Source: Umbelopsis ramanniana AG (taxonomy: Eukaryota; Mucoromycota; Umbelopsidomycetes; Umbelopsidales; Umbelopsidaceae). Taken from it: DNA of 64,000 nt. Where the stretch lies: positions 62,001 through 126,000 of the forward strand of contig NW_026252099.1 of the NCBI RefSeq assembly GCF_025399195.1, given 5' to 3'. How positions within the stretch are numbered: position 1 is the stretch's first letter; every line of letters begins with the position of its first letter. This document shows positions 57,166 through 64,000 of this stretch, piece by piece. Made by a program: the position numbers and the translations under genes. The notes beneath the pieces are model-generated. The model worked only from the letters and a program-made list of their open reading frames with translations. It was not told the origin of the DNA and searched no databases.

Positions 57166-57595
57166 GCTTGTTAAGTCGCCACCGAAAATGATGCAACTTT
57201 GGCCAGAGTGTTGCAACCCTCTTCCAAACTGACGCCATTCCCTTTTAGCGCGCTGAAACTCAGCAGACTTTATCGTGACATTAAACCATCATCGACCATA
57301 ACAAAATCTACAAACCATCTCTAAGTCTGACAGGGAACAGAAATGCAATGCGTGGCTAGATTCACAATCCTGCTTTTTTTTGTTGGTTGTGTATTTCCGA
57401 ATAATTGCAAACTAAACACTTGGGCAAAAACCTATATCTGTGCCTTTGGATTGAAGATTACCTCTCCACCGAACTTCTGATCCACAATCTCTAAACTGTA
57501 AACGTGGAGTGAAAATCTTATTCGAATTCTAGGGCGGGCGTTCTGATAAAAAACAGCTCGGATGCTTAACATGACTACTATAGGCTAATGTGTTA

Positions 57596-57623
57596 CCTTG
57601 CGCACGCAAGTCGTCAAATGAGG
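57596..57623 (+). promoter_or_regulatory. Shared upstream element, copy 1 (CCTTGCGCAC-N8-TCAAATGAGG)
   Basis: Two exact 10-bp blocks separated by 8 nt, 113 bp upstream of the first MFS gene's ATG. The same two blocks with the same 8-nt spacing occur upstream of the paralogue at 60189-60216, while the spacer has diverged. Confidence 0.6.
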
Positions 57624-57736
57624 CCATCCTACGAAATCGTTGTTTCTTATAAAATGAAATCAAGATCCTTTCCTCATCGGTATTAAGCAGCATTTCCTCA
57701 CCTCTTTCTCTCTATCCTCATCGTTTAGCTGGACTA

Positions 57737-59527
57737 ATGAGTCAAGATATTAAAGAAAAGATTATTGTGACCTCGGCCTCGGAAAAGGTTCTCGAGATTG
57801 AGGATACCACCGTCTCCAGTCAAGACAATCATAGCATCATCACCAACTCGGATTACTCTCCCGATTTACAATGGACTGAAGAAGAAGAGAAAAAAGTGGT
57901 TCGAAAGATAGATATACGGCTCATGAGCTGGGTTCTCTTGATGACTTTTGTTCTCAACATGGACCGAACCAATATTGGTAAATATCATAGCCATCCAGGA
58001 GCATTCATTGACTCGAACTCTCTTTTCTAATTTTTTTTATTCCAGCCAACGCTCTTTCCGATGGACTTCCCACTGACTTGGGCTTCAATCTGGATTATGT
58101 CAACCAAGCTACTCTCATCTACGGCATTGTTTTCACCGTCTTTACGCTTCCTACCAACGCCATCGTTAAGAAAGTTGGCGCTCATAACTGGATTCCATTC
58201 ATCATGTTTGCTTGGGGTATTGTGACCTGGGCTCATATTTTCGTCAAAGACTACAACTCTTATCTTGTCGTTCGTATCTTCATTGCCATCACTGAAGCTG
58301 GCTTTATTCCCGCCTGCTTAACTTATCTTACTGGATTTTACACCACCGCTGAATTGTCTTCACGACTCGCTTGGTTCTGGGCTATCCAGTCTTTCGCCTC
58401 TGCATTTTCTGGTTTCCTCTCTTTCCTTATCTTCCGTCTCGCTGGTGTAGCTGGCCTAGAAGGCTGGAAATGGCTCTTCTTGATCGATGGTATCCTAACC
58501 GACGTTGTTGCGGTGATTTCTTAGTAAGTTAGGCGATTACATTGAGTGAGAAAAAAAAACCATTTCAGCAGTTTGTATTGACTTTTAGCAATTCTTCCTT
58601 ACAGCTTCTATCTCCCTGCTACTCTTTCTCAGACTGATAAATGGATCTTCTTCCGCAAGTCTTGGTTCACAGAAAGAGAAACTCAAATTGCTGTTACTCG
58701 TCTTATCCGTGATGATTTGACAAAGACTGACCAATATAACACTGTATCTTGGGCGGATGTCAAGATCGCTCTTCTGGACAGCAAGGTCTGGACTCACTTG
58801 GCCATTGCCTTCCTCACAATCATGCCGGTTACGCCCATCAGTGGATATCTTCCTCTTATTATCAAGCAAACTGGATTCACCGTGTACCTTGCTAATCTGT
58901 TGGCTGCTCCAACCTACATTGTTGGTCTCCTCGGTTCTATCTTTATGGGCAGGATGTCTGAAAAGTATGGCAATACTGCGCTCTGGTCTCTTATTGGTAT
59001 TGTTTGGGGTTTTATCGGCTATTGCATGATGGAGTTTCTTCCAGATGGCACTGACAAATGGACCTTGTATGGTGCTGCTTTCGTCGCTGCTTCCGCTCCA
59101 ACATGGCACGGCATCCATATTGCCTGGATGTCAAGTAACCTTGCTCCCATTGGTAAACGCACTCTTGCTCTTGCCTGGGTCATTGGTGCCGCCAACATCA
59201 GTGCTGTTCCTGGATCTCAGATTTATGGTAAGCTTCCCACATCGAACTAAAAGCACCAAGTGTCTCCAAGCCCAATTTGTTAATCCCTTGATATTCTCTC
59301 CTTTAGCAAACGCTGATTCCCCCCGGTTCAGAAAAGGCAATAAGATTCTCATCGGTATTGCCGTTGCAACTGGAGTCTTGATCATTTTCCAACATGTTCG
59401 TTATATTATCACCAACAAACTTCGTCAACGAAAATGGGATGCCATGTCTGCCGATGAAAAGCGTGCTTACAAGGAGACCACTAGCCAACGAGGAAGCAAC
59501 CGACTCGACTACCAATTCCGTATTTAA
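57737..59527 (+). CDS. MFS transporter, anion:cation symporter (Dal5/Tna1-like) family, copy 1
   Basis: Plasma-membrane importer of organic anions or vitamins (family includes allantoate, nicotinate and biotin permeases). Four exons: 57737-57977, 58046-58523, 58605-59227 and 59307-59527; 520 residues. A polar N-terminus leads to KIDIRLMSWVLLMTFVLNMDRTNI, the hallmark of this family (conserved D-R-x-N-I). Other marks: GFIPACLTYLTGFY, WKWLFLIDGI, WFTERETQIAVTRLIRDD, GYLPLIIKQTGF, SNLAPIGKRTLAL and a cytosolic C-terminus. Tandem paralogue of the gene at 60308-62266, sharing exon borders and an upstream element. Substrate not predictable. Confidence 0.88.
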
Positions 59528-60307
59528 TCATTGATGTATCATAGTGATCTATTACCAACGTGTGTATGCATACATATCTCTATCACTTGTATTTTATTCA
59601 ACATGTACATATTTTTGCAAAAGTAAAAGCTACCTACTTATCTTCGTACCAAGAAGTGTTTTGAGAATAATTTTGTGGAGATCTCACTATCACGTTGTTT
59701 TATCTATGTCGATTTAAAGGCATTTGGTTTCTTCTGCATCCATTCGTCCTTCAGCGACCCTTTCACATAACAAATGCGTTGCATATGTTTAAAAAATGCT
59801 TTGTTGAAAAAAAAGCATTAGGCAATTTATTAGGTATCCGCATATGCCTTGATCGAAATGACATCGTTTCAAAACCCAAAATATCCTCTGTACGGTCATA
59901 TGAGGTCTACAGTCGACCGTGCAATAACAATCAAATCTTGCGCCATTTTTAATGTCAAAAAATTGCAAAGCCTTTTAGAGATAAAGCAAGTAGCTTCGAT
60001 ACATTCGCATGTGCTGCTTTTTTATTTGAATATTAATCGAGAATCAAAACATCCGGGTACAACTCTGTGTGAGGTTGGCATACAATCTATGCTCCGGTGA
60101 AGCTTTAAGCAGAGTCAATCCCTCAAGTGTCTCCTGTGGGGAAAACGCTAATCCGCACTGATAACGTGCTGCATTGCACTGTGTACGACCTTGCGCACAT
60201 CAGGCTTCAAATGAGGACATACAGGCAATCCCAACCTGATATAAAGAAGCAGAAATTTGCCAAGCTAACTGACCCTCCTCTGGCTCTTCAAAAAGCGCAA
60301 CAGCCGG
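59528..60307. other. Intergenic between MFS paralogues
   Basis: 0.8 kb holding the 3' region of copy 1 and the promoter of copy 2, including the shared element at 60189-60216 and another TTGCGC at 59938. No gene supported. Confidence 0.45.
60189..60216 (+). promoter_or_regulatory. Shared upstream element, copy 2 (CCTTGCGCAC-N8-TCAAATGAGG)
   Basis: Same paired 10-bp blocks and 8-nt spacing as at 57596-57623; lies 91 bp upstream of the second MFS ATG. Confidence 0.6.
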
Positions 60308-62266
60308 ATGTCGCGACAACCTCTCCTCAACGGTAGCACCCAGCTATCTTACACCACAGCAGCCATCAGCGAGCTACCAACAAAAGACGAGGCTCTAGAC
60401 ATTGATGAACTCAGTGACTCTAGCCAAAACGACTTGCCACTGACTTCAACCATCGGATATGTCCCGGAATTGAAATGGACGGTCGAGGAGGAAGATGCTG
60501 TGCGAAACAAAATCGATATACGACTGATGAGCTTTGTGCTCTTGATGACTTTTGTTCTCAACATGGATCGAACCAATATATGTAAATACTGCCTTTCATT
60601 TTTTCACACTTCTCCATACTGTCAACACACCAGCACAATATTAATTGAAAGTCATCATTGATAGCGAATGCAATATCAGACGGTCTTCCAGCAGACCTTG
60701 GTTTCGACATTGATGGAGTCAATAAAGGCACCTTAGTTTACGCCTTTGTATTCACGATATTTACGCTGCCTTCAAATATCATCGTCAAACGAATTGGCGC
60801 CAACCTTTGGATTCCATTGATCATGGTTTCTTGGGGAATTGTTACATGGGCGTAAGTAGATTGCTCCCAATATCTCTCTTCATCATGCTGATGACTAAGT
60901 CATTGTAAATGATTCAGGCACGTCTTCATAACGGATTTTAGAGGCTATCTTATCGTGCGTATTCTAATTGCTGCTACAGAAGGTCAGTCGCTTATTACAC
61001 AATTTAATCAAACTCATTGTAAAACCGCTGATCCCATCATACTATGTTATCACAGCTGGTTTCATTCCAGCTTGTCTGACTTACCTGACTGGATTCTACA
61101 AGACAAACGAGTTGGCCACACGATTGGCCTGGTTCTGGGGCATTCAAGCCTTTGCTTCTGCATTCTCTGGACTACTTTCCTTTGGTATTTTTCGTATGGC
61201 AGGCGTCGCTGGTCTGCCAGGCTGGAAATGGCTATTTCTTCTCGATGGTGTTGCCACAGACATTGTGGGCTTTGTGGCCTTGTAAGTGTGACTTCATATC
61301 TTGGTACTATCATGCGTAGAAGTTGACTCAACCCAAACTTTCAATCAGCTTATACCTACCGAAAGCGTTATCAACTCCCAATAGACTATCCTTTGGAAAA
61401 AAAACATGGTTTACGGAAAGAGAATTACAAATCGCTGTTACGCGACTTATTCGAGATGACCAAACCAAACGCGAGCAGTATAGACACATCACACTTGACG
61501 ACGTAAAACAGACGGTACTTGACACCAGATTGTGGACACACTTGCTCATCACATTCATCGGTATCATGCCAAATGGACCTATCAACACCTATCTTCCCAC
61601 CATGATCAAGCAGTCTGGATTTTCCGTCTATGTGGCAAATCTATTGGCGGCTCCAACGTACCTTGTCAACTTGGTGTTTTCCATTTTCATTGCCAAAGCG
61701 GCCGACCGCTACGGAAACACAAGTCTGTTTGCTCTCATAGGTGTTACCTGGAACTTAACTGGGTTCCTTTTGCTCGAATACCTGCCTGTGAATGCCAGTA
61801 GGTGGGCCATGTACAGTGCGGCTTTCGTTGCTGCTTCTTCTCCCTCGTGGCACGGAATGCAAATTGCGTGGATGGCAAGTAACCTTGCGCCGATTGGAAA
61901 GCGCACACTAGCGCTGGGAGCTGTGATTGGAGCCGCCAATATCTGTGGGGTACCTGGCTCTCAAATCTACCGTAAGTCGATGAAAGGATTACGCCACTGT
62001 AGACTTAGTATACTTTCTGCAGTTCTAATGTCTTTCTGTTACCAGAGGCTTACGATGCTCCTCGGTTTTACCATGGTAACAAGATACTAATTGGTCTATC
62101 TTTGACTACCATGGCGCTCTTTCTGCTGCAGCGTACCCGGTATATACTGACAAACAAGCACAGGGAGAAAAGGTGGAATTCCATGACACACGAACAACAA
62201 CAAGATTATGAATTGAACACGACTCACAAGGGAAGCGAACGTCTTGATTTCCGATTTCGCCTGTAG
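60308..62266 (+). CDS. MFS transporter, anion:cation symporter (Dal5/Tna1-like) family, copy 2
   Basis: Paralogue of the upstream gene. Six exons: 60308-60581, 60665-60851, 60918-60982, 61056-61281, 61349-61971 and 62046-62266; 531 residues. It keeps the family marks KIDIRLMSFVLLMTFVLNMDRTNI, GFIPACLTYLTGFY, WKWLFLLDGV, TWFTERELQIAVTRLIRDD and SNLAPIGKRTLAL. Exons 5 and 6 (623 and 221 nt) have exactly the same lengths as the last two exons of copy 1, and exons 2-4 (187+65+226) sum to copy 1's 478-nt exon 2. Codons are less biased than in copy 1, suggesting lower expression or relaxed constraint. Both copies look intact. Confidence 0.88.
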
Positions 62267-62426
62267 TGCTGTTCTCCCAACATGCTGTAATTTTTATTCG
62301 TGTACATAGAACTTTTGTAAAAAATATATATAATATGCCATACAGTTCACTTTAAGCTGTTCCTAGGTACGTTACCGTACGTCTTGGTGCATTGGGCTTG
62401 TTTGGCTAGATCTTACCAAACTAGGA

Positions 62427-62636
62427 TCACTTTGTCCCTGGAAGTGTGTCAAACATGCCAACAATTTGTTTCAATAACACTTTGTAAACAGCTTTTTGCT
62501 CATCCTTAGCGCCTTCCCCCTCAATCAACTGATGATAATGCATTGTAACCCTTTGTAAGCCACCCGTTTGTCTACGGAACATCCGTACGTCGTCGTGAGC
62601 TGAGCCTTCTCCTTGAAATGTTGACTCGGCACACAT
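62427..62636 (-). CDS. Small hypothetical ORF
   Basis: 69 residues from ATG at 62636 (MCAESTFQGEGSAHDDVRMF...), with a C-terminal amphipathic helix (AKDEQKAVYKVLLKQIVGMF). The composition looks protein-like and the frame continues open a short way upstream to a possible AG acceptor at 62671-62672 region, so it may be the last exon of a longer gene. No family recognised. Confidence 0.35.
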   Translation of the reverse strand: MCAESTFQGEGSAHDDVRMFRRQTGGLQRVTMHYHQLIEGEGAKDEQKAVYKVLLKQIVGMFDTLPGTK

Positions 62637-63748
62637 TCCGCGACACCATGAAGATAGGAGCGGGTGCTCAACTCATGTTGTACATAGCTTTCCGGAGGCG
62701 AGTGGAGTATAACGCTACATGATGCCATATTCTTTCATGTTCATATCGCCCAAGGTGGTGGCCCAAGCTCTCGTGACTTTTTTGTTATTTTTGATTTGCA
62801 TATACCGCGTTAATTACTCCAACTGCAATTTGGTCCCAACCAAGCAAATGTTCCTAACTTATGCCAAAGAAGACATGTATTTTTCACACTTGGCTCATTC
62901 CTTGCTAGCAACAAATAGTTGGAGATAGCTCTCCGTGTAACATTATTTGCAGTATGATGTGAAACAATCATGTCACAACGGAACATTCCATTCGTATTTG
63001 GCTTTATGGCGCCAAGCCTTAGTCACCCCTCCCTTGCTTTGCTGATAGCCGTTTCGCGGAGGATGTAGTTTTCAACATGGGTATAGTTAGTTCTACACGC
63101 TGCTATAGGTTTGTTGAAATTGGCTCTGATTCACTTTAGATTCGCCAATATTGTATACCAAACTTATTCCATTTATGGCTCGCTTCTTGCCGCCCGGGCA
63201 CGTTCATATGCAATTTTAAAGGTACGCTTGATAAAAATAATCAAACTAAAAAAAAATACTTTACCAGGGTCGTTGTAACCAATGTCAGTACCATGTCGTG
63301 GGGCTTGTGGGACGCTTGTCATTGGCTACGAGAAGGAAGGAAAAAAGAAAGGGAAGGAACATCACCCTCACCACAACAATGTTGGTAGAGTGGAGTTACT
63401 AAGACAGGGAGTAAGGAGAGACATCCGCCACTACGTCGCACTTCACTAATCGAACTATTTTCATAACACTACACCTGATTTCATATCCCACCCCACCGAC
63501 GGTGGAACCTCACATCCTTCTATCAAGATATTCTATCGCACCGTATCAACCAAAGAGCAAGACAACGTGGGCACAACCATTGGGTCATGGTACATATTTT
63601 GGGCTTTATTTCCCTTTAACGACGCCACTACAAATTACTTGAGCTGCAGGTCAACCAACAGCTGAACTAAAAAGAATTGATACAAAGGCCTAATGGGTTT
63701 GATAGTGAGAGATAGAGAGTGGGGTGCCATACGAAGTATTATCGCGAT
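62637..63748. other. Intergenic
   Basis: 1.1 kb without a supported gene. A hydrophobic plus-strand ORF (62719-62928, 69 residues) has no homology I recognise and is probably chance. Purine-rich sequence (63330-63420) precedes the 3' end of the cysteine-rich gene. Confidence 0.4.
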
Positions 63749-64000
63749 TTAGCAGCAGATCTAGAAATTAAATGAAAAAAGGTTAATACCACAGAAGCAA
63801 CGGGTAGAGTGACAGTCATGAATGGATGCCTACCTCATCGAGTTCGCAGCAGCTGAAATAGATTAAAACACAAGCAGATCAGTCACCATGGTTCTATCTC
63901 ATACAGTGTGTGTATCATTTCCATTCACTTACCAGATGGCATCAAGAGCACAGCAGCAGCAGATGGTTTCCAAGCAGCCCTTGACACAGCCACCACCACG
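63749..64000 (-). CDS. Cysteine-rich CYSTM-like small protein, C-terminal part (N-terminus beyond window)
   Basis: Three visible exons in phase: 63934-64000 (continuing past the edge), a 19-nt exon 63834-63852, and 63749-63760. The joined C-terminus reads GGGCVKGCLETICCCC, ALDAICCCELDEICC, then stop: a Gly-rich lead into a tail packed with Cys. This is the hallmark of CYSTM (cysteine-rich transmembrane module) tail proteins, linked to stress tolerance in fungi and plants. The Gly/Pro/Gln-rich N-terminal part expected for the family would be to the right of the window. The tiny 19-nt and 12-nt exons are unusual but supported by clear GTAAGT/GTAGGC donors and pyrimidine-rich acceptors. Confidence 0.7.

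Larger units (their letters stand above)
55986..57736. other. Long intergenic region upstream of the MFS tandem pair
   Basis: 1.75 kb without supported genes. It contains an A7/T9 palindrome at 56290-56309 (possible bidirectional terminator), and several TTGCGC words (56952, 56963, 57158, 57599), one within a perfect ATTGCGCAAT palindrome at 57156-57165. Confidence 0.45.

Noticed and set aside
1-64000. Prokaryote-type systems: CRISPR, IS elements, toxin-antitoxin or defence islands
   Set aside because: No regular repeat-spacer arrays, transposase motifs or terminal inverted repeats with target duplications were seen; gene structure is eukaryotic throughout.

Overview
This is nuclear DNA from a filamentous fungus, most likely an early-diverging lineage (Mucoromycota). 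Genes are split by many short introns (about 50-100 nt, GTAAGT-like donors), mRNA leaders are short, and the gene set is eukaryotic and fungal: Mtc6, Smf/NRAMP, Pho81, Git1-like, Aft1/Atf1-type bZIP, and a cellular RNA-dependent RNA polymerase. The lineage call is inference from gene content and architecture; no rDNA or other marker is present. I saw no CRISPR array, insertion sequence, prokaryotic operon or tRNA. Gene models were rebuilt by hand by joining exons with matching splice phase, so exon borders are predictions.

Layout. 1-10 kb: Pho81-like SPX/ankyrin phosphate regulator (cut by the left edge, minus); a MEA1-like protein (minus) and the U6 snRNA exonuclease USB1 (plus) sharing a 51-bp divergent promoter; an NRAMP metal transporter and an S9 serine peptidase (both minus). 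10-21 kb: Rae1/Gle2 (plus), a LEA_2-like membrane protein (plus), an unknown two-TM protein (minus), methionine aminopeptidase 1 (plus), a Dap1/MAPR heme-binding protein (plus), Mtc6-like glycoprotein (minus). 21-34 kb: ribosomal protein uS12/Rps23, YciI-family protein and Vps25 (plus); mitochondrial aconitase (minus); a class-I glutamine amidotransferase and a small Imm1-like ORF without an AUG (plus); Rab geranylgeranyltransferase alpha and a small membrane protein (minus); Rho1 GTPase (plus). 34-41 kb is gene-poor, with a 48-residue zinc-knuckle microprotein and a Git1-like MFS transporter. 41-54 kb (all plus): RRM-containing RdRP, Pif1 helicase, an intronless amidohydrolase, an acidic Ser-rich protein whose intron holds an antisense ORF, and bleomycin hydrolase. 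54-64 kb: an Aft1/Atf1-type bZIP factor, a tandem pair of anion:cation-symporter-family MFS transporters, a small unknown ORF, and the C-terminal end of a cysteine-rich CYSTM-like protein cut by the right edge.

Most genes are unrelated housekeeping neighbours. Two local relationships stand out. The tandem transporters have exactly corresponding exon lengths except that one 478-nt exon is split into 187+65+226 nt in the second copy, and they share a spaced upstream element (CCTTGCGCAC-N8-TCAAATGAGG). TTGCGC words, including a perfect ATTGCGCAAT, lie between the bZIP gene and the transporters.
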